Positions 11,775 to 22,900 are shown, numbered from the stretch's first letter. The stretch is 64,000 nucleotides of DNA from Epiperipatus broadwayi (GCA_028023455.1 JAQFVV010006208.1:8412963-8476962), one strand, 5' to 3'. Notes: generated by a model not told the origin, from the sequence alone. Program-made: numbers and translations.

Positions 11775-11984
11775 AATTATACTACCTTTAATTAATCGGA
11801 TTAATAGAAATGCAGTAAATGAGATTAGAATGAATACCTTCGTTTTTATATCAAGGTGATCGGAACTGCCAACGAGATATTTACGCCTATTACAGTAAAG
11901 ACAGCCTCTTTACATTAAAAAAACCTACCTCACAACTACATAATCATCAACAATATTCTATCAAATGACAAGTCCAGAGAATAG

Positions 11985-13265
11985 TCACGTCATTATCCGT
12001 TTTTCCTTTCCATTCTCTTCATTGCCCACCTCTTCAATTCCACGTAACTCTTCCCATCTCATATCATTCAACAATGTCAATCTTTTCCATCCTTTCTTCT
12101 TACTTTTACTCACTATTTCCTCCAAAACATTTTTTATATAATTTCTCATTAATATGTCCAATCCACTTTCTCTGATATCCTCAATCAATCTTCTTTTTTC
12201 ATTTATTCTTTTGAAAACTTCATTTGTTATTTTATTCATCCAGCTGATTTTTTTCTATTCGTCTCTATGTCCACATTTCAAAAGCTTCCAATCTGTTCTC
12301 GGTTTTATTATTCATTGTCCACATTTCACAATCATACACTAGTACACTCCACACATAGCATTTAATTAATCTGTTTCTTAATCCTTTCTTTAAATGGTCA
12401 TAAAGTATTCTCTTTCTTTAAATAAATGCATCTTTTGCCAATGCTATTATTCTTTTATCTTCACTTCTTCAATCCTCACTGAACCAACTACCCAAATATC
12501 TAAATCCCATTACCTCTTGAACTATGTTATCATGGATTTCAATTTGCAGTCTTGCTGCATTCATCCCTATCCATAAACACTTTATTTTCTCAACATTAAT
12601 CTTTACTTCATATTCCGTATATCCTTTCTTCCAATTTATTCAACATATTTTGAAGACATTTTTCATCCTCAGCTACAAATGTTGTATCATCTTCAAATCT
12701 TATACATTTTATTATTCTACCTCCAACATCTGGTCCTCCACAGTCTAAAGAGTTATTTAACATGTTTTCTAAATAAATATCAAAAAGAATAGGAGACATA
12801 CTGCACCCTTGCCTAACTCCACTTTCTATATTCATTTCATTAGTCTCATTATTTCCCCAATTTCTTATTCTTTGTTCAGCATATATATATTCCAAATCAA
12901 TCTTTTCTCTTTCCAAAATACTCCTTTATTTTTTAAGATGGTTATAAATTTATTCCAGATTATCAAATGCTTTTTTCAAATCCACAAAACATATACCAAT
13001 TCCTTTTTCTTTGTCAATATATCTTTCTGCAATTATTCTAACAACACCAATAGCATCTCTTGTACTTTTACCTCTCTGAAAACCAAACTATTCTTCTCCA
13101 ATAGAATACTCTACATTCCCATAAATTCTTTGAGTTAAAATCTTCAATAAAACTTTAGAAGCATGTCATAACAAATTTATTGTTCTGTACTCTTCACATT
13201 TAACATCTTTCTTCTTTTTAGCAATTGGAATAATTATAGTTCTTAAAAAAATCTTCAGGCCAAAT
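11985..13265 (-). pseudogene. LINE reverse transcriptase (endonuclease-RT type), main body
   Basis: On the minus strand, from high to low coordinate: IIPIAKKK and EEYRTINLL (about 13230-13165), then GFQRGKSTRDAIGVV and ICFVDLKKAFDN (about 13085-12960, RT motif A region). Next comes SGVRQGCSMSPILFDIYLE and CIRFEDDTTFVAEDE (12608-12916, RT motifs B and C). After this lie the connector and a C-terminal block with RRLIEDIRE and KWIGH-like sequence (12240-11985). The catalytic FADD box reads FEDD. Stops and frameshifts make it inactive. The N-terminal RT part lies on the far side of the 28-bp repeat array, at 14041-14140. Confidence 0.85.
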
Positions 13266-13289
13266 TCCACTATTATATATCAAATTGCA

Positions 13290-13378
13290 AAGTCCAATCC
13301 ACTTTCTCTGATATCCTCAATCAGCCTTCTTTTTTCATTTATTCTTTTGAAAACTTCATTTGTTATTTTATTCATCCT
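13290..13378 (-). repeat. Duplicated 90-bp piece of the LINE C-terminal region
   Basis: This segment repeats 12152-12242 almost base for base (AGTCCAATCCACTTTCTCTG and onward). It puts a fragment of the LINE's C-terminal coding region between the RT motifs and the minisatellite, in the same orientation. It is a local rearrangement, not a second element. Confidence 0.8.
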
Positions 13379-13394
13379 TCATAGAATTTTTGAA

Positions 13395-14037
13395 ATTCTA
13401 TGGGTATTGCATCAAATCCAAAATTCTATGGGTATTGCATCAAATCCAAAATTCTATGGGTATTGCATCAAATCCAAAATTCTATGGGTATTGCATCAAA
13501 TCCAAAATTCTATGAGTATTGCATCAAATCCAAAATTCTATGGGTATTGCATCAAATCCAAAATTCTATGGGTATTGCATCAAATCCAAAATTCTATGGG
13601 TATTGCATCAAATCCAAAATTCTATGGGTATTGCATCAAATCCAAAATTCTATGAGTATTGCATCAAATCCAAAATTCTATGGGTATTGCATCAAATCCA
13701 AAATTCTATGGGTATTGCATCAAATCCAAAATTCTATGGGTATTGCATCAAATCCAAAATTCTATGGGTATTGCATCAAATCCAAAATTCTATGGGTATT
13801 GCATCAAATCCAAAATTCTATGGGTATTGCATCAAATCCAAAATTCTATGGGTATTGCATCAAATCCAAAATTCTATGGGTATTGCATCAAATCCAAAAT
13901 TCTATGGGTATTGCATCAAATCCAAAATTCTATGGGTATTGCATCAAATCCAAAATTCTATGGGTATTGCATCAAATCCAAAATTCTATGGGTATTGCAT
14001 CAAATCCAAAATTCTATGGGTATTGCATCAAATCCAA
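13395..14037. repeat. 28-bp minisatellite, 23 units, inside the LINE RT-coding region
   Basis: A 28-base unit beginning ATTCTATGGGTATTGC and ending AATCCAAA is repeated 23 times. The only difference I see is G to A at one place in two units (near 13515 and 13655). Because 28 is not a multiple of three, all frames stay open and produce false open frames of up to 222 codons on the plus strand. On the minus strand one unit encodes GFDAIPIEF, the RT motif that normally follows MRNGKAV. The array is therefore an expansion of LINE coding DNA. Confidence 0.95.
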
Positions 14038-14040
14038 CAG

Positions 14041-14140
14041 CCTTACCATTCCTCATTTGTGCAATTGATTTTATTACTTCATCGGGCAATATGTCCATAC
14101 ATTTATCATTTACTTCAATATTTTCATATTATTACATAAT
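14041..14140 (-). pseudogene. LINE reverse transcriptase, N-terminal RT motif
   Basis: The minus strand reads LPDEVIKSIAQMRNGKAV and runs straight into GFDAIPIEF of the minisatellite. This is the conserved '...I..MKNGKAPGPDGIPAEF' block at the start of the LINE RT domain. It belongs to the same element as 11985-13265, split by the array and by the duplicated 90-bp piece. Confidence 0.75.
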
Positions 14141-14153
14141 ATAAAATAAAAAA

Positions 14154-14265
<112 letters not shown>

Positions 14266-14339
14266 TGACAACAATGATAACAATAATAAGAATAAGAAGC
14301 AGAAGAAGAAGGTACTATTCTATTAGTTCATGTCAATCA

Positions 14340-14540
14340 CTTGATGGTGCTATATCTATGTAAAACACAGAAATGTGGCATTTATGTGGCCTATCTTTCT
14401 ATGCAAAAGCACAGAATGAGGCTGTTTACATGGCTGCTGACTGCACACTATTTCTATGCTAAAATGCACAGAAACATGCTGTTTATGGCTGCTTGACTCA
14501 TTTGTGTTATGCATTTTATCCCAATGCTCACAGTTCAAAG
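14340..14540. repeat. Degenerate short tandem repeat before the Merlin element
   Basis: Three imperfect units of about 60-75 bases each contain TCTATG, an A-rich stretch, CACAGAA and GCTGTTTA(C)ATGGCTGCT (for example 14395-14440 and 14452-14500). Whether it belongs to the transposon that follows is unclear. Confidence 0.45.
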
Positions 14541-14649
14541 TTCGCTACAGTATCATGTGAGGGTGTCTGGTCTTCAGTCTGCCACAACCCTTCAAATATG
14601 CATGTCAAAGTAATTATCTTACAACTCATCTGACCTACTATTACCTACT

Positions 14650-15660
14650 AACAATTGTAACACTATCGCTATGCTTCCATACTCAACCTGGAACCTTCCA
14701 AAAACTCGGAAAAGGTACGGCTATGCAGGATTTTGACAAGCTCAGGCAGAAAGTCATGTTTGCATGAAAACATGTCCATGACAAGTAAAATGGCAGATTT
14801 GAATATGAAAATTTTGAAATTGTGGCAAATGCCATCAACAGAAGCCGGCACAGTGGCGTTTCTCCAGCAGCACAATGTACTGCTCCATTCCAAGAAAATG
14901 TTTGTATAGAAAGTTGATGTGATTTGAGGTTTATAAAAACCTCTGGACTTTCATATGTCACTTCCCTGCCATCAAAAGTGTGCACTTTGGCAAAGGATCT
15001 GGTTTGATGGCTTCAGAATCTCATTCTTAATTTTGTTATATCTGCTTTATTATTGGAGTTGTGATAATGTGGCACTAGACCACACTGTCAATGATCTGGG
15101 GATGTGCCTTTGCAAGGTGGATAGATGCTCTGTGTGAGCTATACCATGAGAACCTCGCCTTACCCCTGCAGTCAAATTGGAGGTCCAGGTTTGATCATCG
15201 AGATTGATGAGACTCTTTTCAGCCATAGGAAAAACCATCAGGGCAGAATGCTTCCTCAGCAGTGGGGATTCAGAGGGCTGTGATGGGAGACCAGAGAATG
15301 CTTCAGTGTAGACATTCCAGCTTGTTCTGTGGGCACCCTGCTGCAGACCATACGTGAGAATGTAAAAACCAGAATGAGCATCTACTCTTACTGCTGGAAG
15401 GGCTACAAAACATCTGAGCTGGAGACTGCAAGTTTCCAGCACATGACCATCAACCACTGCTGTAGACCCTACTACAGGCACCCATATCCAGTGCATCCAG
15501 CATCTTTGAGGCTCTCTCAAGTGGCAGTGCAGAACACCCAGACAATCCCTGGACAACTATCTGTGCGAGTTCCTGTGGCAATGACTTCACAAAGATGAGG
15601 ATGTGTTCCGGGCCATATTAGGGAAGATGCGTCTGCATCAAATTGTTGTCAGTTTTTGTT
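14650..15660 (+). pseudogene. Merlin (IS1595/ISXO2-like) transposase pseudogene
   Basis: The plus strand reads FLQQHNVLLHSKK then LPCHQKCALWQR (zinc-binding and helix region, 14860-14980). After this comes FLILLYLLYYWSCDNVALDH, then GGPGLIIEIDETLFSHRKN and GRMLPQQWGFRG (15180-15280). The end reads LDNYLCEFLWQ and FRAILGKMRLH (15545-15640). This is the ISXO2-like transposase domain of Merlin DNA transposons. TGA at 15281-15283, TGA at 15507-15509, TGA at 15579-15581 and a frameshift near 15444 break it. The first catalytic Asp is kept (15206-15208), but the expected second Asp is Tyr (15389-15391) and the likely third acidic residue is Gln (15498-15500). Terminal repeats were not located. Confidence 0.85.
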
Positions 15661-17124
15661 GTTGGTGTTTACAAGAGTTTTGTTTTGTTTACATATTTGT
15701 ACACATATTGAGGTTATTTATTTATTTCTTAATATATTTTATTTTTCAATTGATTATTTTTATTTATTTATTAATTTTGTTTATATATAATGAGAATAAT
15801 CAATGTTATATCTATGTTGGCCCTGTAACGTTATATCTGTGTTTTTGGTTAGCAACACCACCATCAAGAAGCTGACATGAGTTAATAGAACAATACCAAT
15901 CATCATCATCATCTACAATACCAGAGTACCAATAATAATAGTAATAATAATAATCATCATCATATACAAACAGTAGCAATTTCTGCATAAGAATGTAAGT
16001 CTTGTAACTAATCTTATATATGTGACATCAGGTATCCATTTTCTAAATTTATTGACAACAAAATCTTTAATATTTCAATGATTAATTGATTTTGAATGTT
16101 CCTGCTGTATATATATATGTAATAATGCTAAATTATTTAATCTCTTCTAATTTATTGTCAAAAGTAAAAAGTTTTTATCAATAAAAATGTATTAGATGTT
16201 TACTCATTTCTGACTCTAAAAATAAACAAAAAGTGTAATAAATTCTAATGGCAATATACAATTCTGAAAGTATGCCCTGAAACTGAAAATTAAACATAGA
16301 ATTGACCAATGGTGAAGGATCTACTTCAATGTCTTAGAATGCCATCTTATAAATCTTTTTCATATAAATTTTTTTTATCTTCTATCAAAAGTCATTGGTA
16401 TATTTATTAATATTTTACATAATTACATTGCTTTTTTATAAAGATTTGGACAATTCAAAACAATTGCAATATAAATATTTTTTAAAGAGATGAAATGAAA
16501 GTCTAGTTGAGAAATTTGGTTATTTTATAAAGTATTTATGGATGTTAAATCGCCAACTTCACTTAATTTTGTTCTTTTGTTTTTAAAATGTTTGAATGGC
16601 ATCTGCCGTGTATCCAATAGACTGACTTTCAACGATGGGGATGCAAAATATCTGATTATTGATGAATTAGTTTTGGAAGGTTTTTGATAGGTTCTCAGTA
16701 TTTTTATTACAATTTCTATTGGAATTCTACTAGATATTCCTTTCTCTAATTAACAGCAGTCTATATTTAAGAACGTAATTATTCAAAAATTATTGACTGG
16801 AAGAAATAAAAACGAAGTTTCAACCCAATTGCCTTATAAACTTGATTTTCATTTCTGAATTGCTGTTTTTGATTTTTAATTTCAGTTACTCGTTTTTGAT
16901 TTTCATTTTCAGTTTGTGCTCAATTTGATAATTTTCATATTTAAAATTTCTCTGCAACAAATGTCTATGTTTTTTTTTTTAATTTTTTTCCTTGTGATTA
17001 GTTTTTTCTTTCACTTATTTTTTTTATAATACATAATTGAAGAATTTATTTTGTAATAGAAATAACTTACCCAATTAATTAATAATATATCTGTAGTGTA
17101 ATTATTGTATAATATCTATGTGTT
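15661..17124. other. No gene; AT-rich with short ATC repeats
   Basis: ATC and AAT triplet runs at 15898-15965; the rest is AT-rich sequence I cannot assign. Confidence 0.4.
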
Positions 17125-17575
17125 TGAAAAGGAAAGTTTTTAATAAATGTGTTTTACCAGTTCTTACTTATGGATCTGAGACTTAGCCCCTTAATAGAAG
17201 AGCAACACTGAGACTTCAGACCACTCAAAGAAGTATGGAGAAATGCATGTTGGGAGTAACAAGAAGAGATTGAAAATGCAATATATGGGTAAGAGAACAA
17301 ACAGGTGTTATTGACCTCATTGAAAAAATAAAAAAACTGAAGTGGAGTTGGGCTGGATATATTGCTAGATGAGGTGATAATTGAATCTAAAACTGGATTC
17401 CAAGATATTGTAAAAGATCCAGAAAGAGACCACATGTGAGATGGATGGATGAAATAAGAAGTGTGCAGGGGTGATGTGGAGAAGAAAAACTAAAGATCAG
17501 AGAAGATGGATTGAACTTAGAGAGACCTTCATCCTGCAGTGGATTGATAATGGTTGATGATGATGATGATGACTT
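17125..17575 (+). pseudogene. LINE 3' end (RTE-like), third copy
   Basis: The plus strand, with stops and frameshifts, reads VLPVLTYGSETW-like, then LQTTQRSMEKCMLGVT, then REQTGVIDLIEKIKKLKWSW, and ends in (GAT)n at about 17556-17572. It is colinear with the copies at 1290-1745 and 2725-3010. It is truncated upstream of the RT domain. Confidence 0.8.
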
Positions 17576-17906
17576 TTTGTTTGTTATTAGTAAATTTTCA
17601 AATAAGTAATATTTTGCTTTTAAAAAATAAATACATTCAAGTAAAGGCTAATTTTACCCATCCCTTGTATATGTATTAAATGGATTATGTCCTGTACTTG
17701 AGGGGTCAGATTGGCCTTATGTCAACATGGGTGGGACAAGAATCTTGGCCCAGGGTGGCCTTTGAGCATTCCATCATCAGATTTTTTATCGGATGGACGG
17801 TTGAAGAGTTGGAGTGTGGAGTGGATTGAGGCCTGTCCATTAAAGTATGAGGTTTGGCTATCTTAATATATATCTGAGCACTTATAGCATATATGTGTAG
17901 AGATGG

Positions 17907-17963
17907 TAATCTGGACCAACTGATGATTTCTGGTTTAGCATGAAATACGTATATTGGTGATTA
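17907..17963 (+). ncRNA. Hammerhead ribozyme, family B (dimer unit 1)
   Basis: TAATC with GATTA and ACCAA (17915-17919) with TTGGT (17954-17958) form stem I. CTGATGA is intact (17920-17926). GAAA is at 17942-17945, followed by the self-complementary ATACGTAT and A17 at 17953. Stem II is weakened, because its 5' strand reads TTTCT instead of GTGCT. Confidence 0.65.
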
Positions 17964-18377
17964 TTTATCTTTTCAACATATGTGTATTCAAGTGTATCAG
18001 TGTTATGAGATAGAGTGGAGAGTGGTGGGTCATGTGAAAGCCTGTGCTCATACCCTGTCTATTACATATATAGACACCGGTATATATAAACCTGTGTATT
18101 TCAGCTAATACATATTAGAGATGTCTGCCTATCCCTTGCATATGTATTTAATGGAGTATGTCCTGTACATGAGGGTCAGACTGACCTTAGGTCAACATGG
18201 GTGTGACAATAATCTCAGCCTCAGGGTGGCCTTTGAGCATTCCATCATCAGATTTTCAATTGGATGTATGGTTGAAGAGTTGGAGTGTGGAGTGGATTGA
18301 AGCCTGTCCATTAAAGTAGGAGGATTTGCTATTTTAATATATATCTGAGCACTTGTAGCATATATGTGTAGAGATGG

Positions 18378-18434
18378 TAATCTGGACCAACTGATGATTG
18401 CTGGTTTAGCGTGAAATACGTATATTGGTGATTA
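18378..18434 (+). ncRNA. Hammerhead ribozyme, family B (dimer unit 2)
   Basis: Stem I ACCAA (18386-18390) with TTGGT (18425-18429) plus TAATC with GATTA. The core CTGATGA (18391-18397) and GAAA (18413-18416) are intact. Stem II keeps GCT with AGC plus a wobble, with the position nearest the core mismatched. Stem III ATACGTAT and A17 are intact. Confidence 0.7.
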
Positions 18435-18749
18435 TTTATCTTTTCAACATATATGTGTTCAAGTGTTGTATCAGTGTTATGAGACAGTGTGGAGAGTGGT
18501 GGGTCGTGTGAAAGTCTGTGCTCATATACCCTAGGTACAAATAAAATATGTAAATAAATTATGTATAAAGTTGCATTTTTCAATTTCCAAAAACCCCAAA
18601 GTCATGTGTACCCTGAATATCTTCTTGTAAAGCCATAAAATTTAATCTTCAATTAACTTTTCGCTGAAAGATGCTGCCTTCTAGGTATTTTAATTAAATC
18701 AACTTGTTCTTATTTATGCATTTGATAAAATTATAAAAAGTTCAAGAAA

Positions 18750-18935
18750 TCCACCTTTCATATTACTGTTACAATGCTTATTTTATTAAAATTAATCAAC
18801 TTACAGTTTCGATTAACCAGCAGTCTTCTTCAGAACTATCGTGTATTTATATAAATACATGAATACATAAATAATTTATCATTTAAACAAACAAATTGAC
18901 TCACTTTATATTTTATTCCATATATATATAAATTA
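18750..18935 (-). repeat. Dispersed repeat family C, copy 1
   Basis: The minus strand carries TCTGAAGAAGACTGCTGGTT, GAAACTGTAAG, TTGATTAATTTTAATAAAAT and ATATGAAAGGTGGATTT in the same order as the plus strand at 24815-25010. A shorter inverted version of the core occurs at 61401-61695. No coding sequence. Confidence 0.65.
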
Positions 18936-19079
18936 ATTACACATACATATATTGTGCTTCTTTTATATACAATACATAAGTATAGAGAATTTGAACTCAG
19001 ATTTTCAAGCACCTTTCAACTATCCACACCATCTCATACAACTGACACATATGACCACACACATGTAGAAAAGATTAAA

Positions 19080-19137
19080 AAATCATCAATATACATATTT
19101 CATGCTAAACCAGCACTCATCAGTTGGTCCAGACTAT
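19080..19137 (-). ncRNA. Hammerhead ribozyme, family B, slightly decayed
   Basis: Core CTGATGA, stem II GTGCT with AGCAT, and GAAA are all intact. Stem III reads ATATGTAT. Inner stem I is ACCAA with TTGAT (one mismatch), and the outer stem I is poor. Confidence 0.6.
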
Positions 19138-19750
19138 CATCTCTCACACACATATATATAATCAATGCTCAGTTTATATTAAGATAGCAAATCTTCATAC
19201 TTTAATGGACAGGCTTCAATCCACTACACCTCCAACTTTTCAGCCACCCATATCATTGAAAATCTGATGATGAAAACTCAAATCCCATGCTGATGCTAAT
19301 ATTATTGCCATGCCCATGTTGACCTGAAGTCCCTCTGACCCCTCATGTATAGGACAGTATCCATTAAATACATATGAGGGCTGGACAGGATACAATCTTG
19401 ATATGTAAATATTTGAAAACCAGGCACTCTTCACAAACCTGGGAGCTTAATTGTAAGTATAGAGGATTTGAACTCAGATTTTCAAGCACCCTTCAACTAT
19501 CCACACCATCTCATACAACTGACACACATGACCACACACATGTAGAAAAGATTAATAATCACCAATATATGTATTTCATGGCAATAATATTAGCATCAGC
19601 ATGGGATTTGAGTTTTCATCATCAGATATTCAATGATATGGATGGCTGAAAAGTTGGAGGTTGCAGTGGATTGAAGCCTGTCCATTAAAGTATGAAGATT
19701 TACTATCTTAATATAAACTGAGCATTGATTATATATATGTGTGAGAGATG

Positions 19751-19809
19751 ATAATCTGGACCAACTGATGAGTGCTGGTTTAGCATGAAATACGTATATT
19801 GGTGATTAT
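19751..19809 (+). ncRNA. Hammerhead ribozyme, family B, best copy in the window
   Basis: Every expected part is present. Stem I outer is ATAATC (19751-19756) with GATTAT (19804-19809). A three-base bulge TGG sits on the 5' side. Stem I inner is ACCAA (19760-19764) with TTGGT (19799-19803). The core CTGATGA is at 19765-19771. Stem II is GTGCT (19772-19776) with AGCAT (19782-19786), five pairs around loop GGTTT. GAAA is at 19787-19790. Stem III is the self-complementary ATACGTAT (19790-19797), either two pairs with an ACGT loop or four pairs in a dimer. The cleavage nucleotide is A at 19798. Open stem I makes it type I. Confidence 0.85.
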
Positions 19810-19968
19810 TAATCTTTTCTACATGTGTGTGGTCATATGTGTCAGTTGTATGAGATGGTGTGGATAGTTGAAGGGTGCTTGAAAATCTGAGTTCAAATCC
19901 TCTATACTTACAATTAAGCTCCCAGGTTTGTGAAGAGTGCCTGGTTTTCAAATATATACAATACATAA

Positions 19969-22900
19969 ATAAATACATTCAAAATTGACTAATTTTTTAT
20001 ATCTTATTCTACATATTGTAACCCAGTGCCTTTGGGCACTTGGATTTATTTATCATTATTTCTGCATGAAATCAATGTTATTCTTTAAAAAAATAAAAAG
20101 ATAAAATAAAAGTAATAATATTTGGTTCGTAAAGTGTGCTATCCATTCGCCTGGACATGGTTTGTGTGAATAAATAAATATATTCCCTAATGCAATATCA
20201 TGTTTTCAAAATGACATGAATAATTTAAGTAAGATATTGTTATAAGAGCAAGTTAATATAATTTAAAACAAATATAATGTAGTTACTTTTTAAATGAGTA
20301 TAGAAGAAAAGAAAAACATAAATATCAATTATCATTTAAGATAGTATTGTTTTTTAAAGAAAAAGTAACTTCTGATGGATTTAAGTTTGAAGAAAATAAT
20401 TGTTGTACAATTATAATCACAGATAATTATTGTTGGTTTGAATGTATTTATTATTTTTATTATTAAACTACTTTGTAATACATTTTAAATAATACTGAAA
20501 ACTATATGATTGTAATAAGTTTCTTCTCTTTTGTTTATGATATAATCAAATGATTATTTTTTTCTTGGTAGAGATCGCTAGAGTTAAAAAGAATGACCAA
20601 TTCATACTCAAGTCATTTTTTAGGATAGTCTGCTTCTGTCTTCCAAAAAGTTTAACAGTGCAAAATTTTGTAAGATTATTATTTTTATTTACTTTGAAAA
20701 CAATAAATTGGCAAGATAATTGAAATTTCATCTAAAATCAACAGGTAACAGTTTTGGTAAGGCATTCTGCTTCTTTGTTATTTTCTACAATTTAAAACTT
20801 TCTACATTTAAAGTTTATTGCTTCTTGAAAGTTAGATTTGTTAAACAAAGCTAAAAATGAAAGAATTAGATCGAGCAAATTCTTATTTTAACTAAATTAA
20901 GAACAAATATTTTCTAAGTTGGAAATAATTATTCAATAACTTGTTCTTTATTAGTATTTTTCTGGTACAGAAGAAAAATAAGTAGAAAGAATATTTTAAA
21001 AAAAACCAAAGAACTAGAAACATTTTTTAGCGCTTTTTAAAAATAAATCGTCTGCGTTTATCAATAATGGAGAAATTGTATACAGAGGAATATATTTAAT
21101 TCACTATTAACTGTCTAGGAAAAACAATAATCATAATAATAAACAATATACCTGCTTTTTTTTTTTTTTTTAAGGAAAAAGAAAAACTTTTTTGAAGTAA
21201 ATATGAAGATTAAATACGTGCATTTTTTAAAGGAAAAATACTATTTGGAAAATAAATTGCTAAGATTATGAAAGATAGCTTAATAATTTCTTTATTGACT
21301 TAAGAATAAAATTAATATATATAGTATTCTGTATGCAAGGTGAAATTCTTATAACTTCATCCATTCAATAATTTAACTTCTGTTATTATCATACTAATCT
21401 GTAGGAAAAAGTGTGCATTTTCTTCAATAAATAAGCTAGCTAATTTTATGAATAATATTCAATTAATGTGTCTGTTTATCGTCAATGTGATAATATTCGT
21501 TTTCATTAGGATCCAAATTTTTATCATTATAATCCAATTGGGAAGTAAGCTTCGTTTTACTATTTTTTTTATGTTTATTATTATAAGGGCCAAAGAAAAG
21601 AAAACTTTTCATTGAAAAAAAAAATGCATTTATTACTTTCAATGTTTTGTAAAATGTAACCGGATGGAAACTCTTTACCTGAATGGACAGCTCAGCAGAG
21701 AAATAATTCTGCTAATGAGATAATGTGTATTTGTTTATTTAATTTTTTTTTTTAAAAGAAAAACTAATTGGTAAAATTTTTATTTTGCATTATAATATCA
21801 ATGTATGTTAGGATTTATATCTGTCACATAATATTTTAATGATCTTGTAATGATAAGTAAGTGTATGTCTTACTATCATTACTCTGGGTTAAGTTTGTAT
21901 TTAATGTCAAGTAATACCTATGAAATATATCAGATTTATTACATGCAACTGGAGATATGAACTTTGCATGTGAGGATTTAAAGAAAAATGTTTTATATTT
22001 ATTTTAATGGGTAAAACCATATTTAAATTTATCAGAAGTAACTCTAAAAAGGAAAAGGCTATAACAAGATATTTCTTGTTTAAAGTGTCAACAGAATTTA
22101 TATTATATTAATTAAGTAATTTAGTAACAGTTATTCTTTAATAGCACATCCACTTTATTTATTTTAAGCTGGTATGCTACCCATTGCTTTTGAATATTCC
22201 TTCATTAAAATTATTATACTTTTCTGCTGTCATGTCCATTGGTTTCAGATATTGATTGAAGTATACATTTAAATATAAGTTTTATTATTATTAGTGTATT
22301 TTGCTATCTTGCCTAAGTGTAGAATTGGCATATGCTTAATATCAGCATTGTATTTTATTTTGTGGGATGAAAATGATCTCCCCAAAATACTTTATTTTTC
22401 CATGAGAGGAATAGTTTTTGATATAAGCTGATGGTATGTTTGATAGTCCATGAGATCGATTCTCATGAATAGAACAATCAAGAGTTTATATAACATTTAG
22501 TATACTTAAGGTGTTTTTAAATCCCAAAATAGAATTATATTTGGTGCGTGTTCATTTCTTTAGGTGGTGAGATATTCCACACCTATACGTTTTATGTCTG
22601 AGTAATAGGCAAGAAACCACCAAATACTTCAGTGTAGTATTTTACTCTGCAGACATTCGTTGTTATTCTGCATTCCTCATGTGAAATTAAAGATAGTTCC
22701 ACCATAGAAGGTGTAGATTATTGTGCTCTTTTAAAAGTTATGGCAATGGTAAATATTAGATTTGATGTGTTAGTTCCTCAAGGTGCACTTTAGTATCAGT
22801 AGTGCCTTAGTAATTGAGATCAATATCTGTATTGTGCTACCGAGCCTTGCTGGTAATTCACAAGCAAACTAATGGAGAAAGTTAATTTAAAATTGCGTAT

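Larger units (their letters stand above)
17656..18545 (+). repeat. Family B element, direct tandem dimer (471-bp period)
   Basis: Two head-to-tail units start at the same landmark, TCCCTTGTAT at 17661 and TCCCTTGCAT at 18132, so the period is 471. Each unit has the order TGAGG(G)GTCAGA, GTCAACATGGGTG, ATTCCATCATCAGATTTT, GAGTTGGAGTGTGGAGTGGA, the hammerhead, and GAGAGTGGTGGGTC. The hammerheads (17907 and 18378) are also exactly 471 apart. No protein is encoded. The head-to-tail arrangement is what a retrozyme needs to release unit-length RNA. Confidence 0.85.
18980..19952. repeat. Family B element, composite inverted copy with 16-bp target-site duplication
   Basis: This holds one full unit in minus orientation (18980-19440), a partial second minus unit (19441-19579) that breaks inside the hammerhead, and then a plus-oriented unit (19580-19952) with an intact hammerhead. 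The whole is flanked by the 16-base direct repeat TATATACAATACATAA at 18964-18979 and 19953-19968. That marks a single insertion of a rearranged RNA or cDNA rather than later rearrangement in the chromosome. The long duplication points to target-primed insertion. Confidence 0.85.

Noticed and set aside
13347-14144. Long plus-strand open frames of 102 to 222 codons
   Set aside because: They are translations of the 28-bp minisatellite in different phases; the biological reading frame is a LINE on the other strand.
15050-15556. 168-codon minus-strand open frame
   Set aside because: It is the antisense shadow of the Merlin transposase, whose plus-strand translation matches a known domain.
17656-18545. 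LTR retrotransposon reading of the two direct 471-bp units
   Set aside because: The units are adjacent with nothing between them and have no TG...CA ends, primer site or coding region; the ribozyme dimer explanation fits better.
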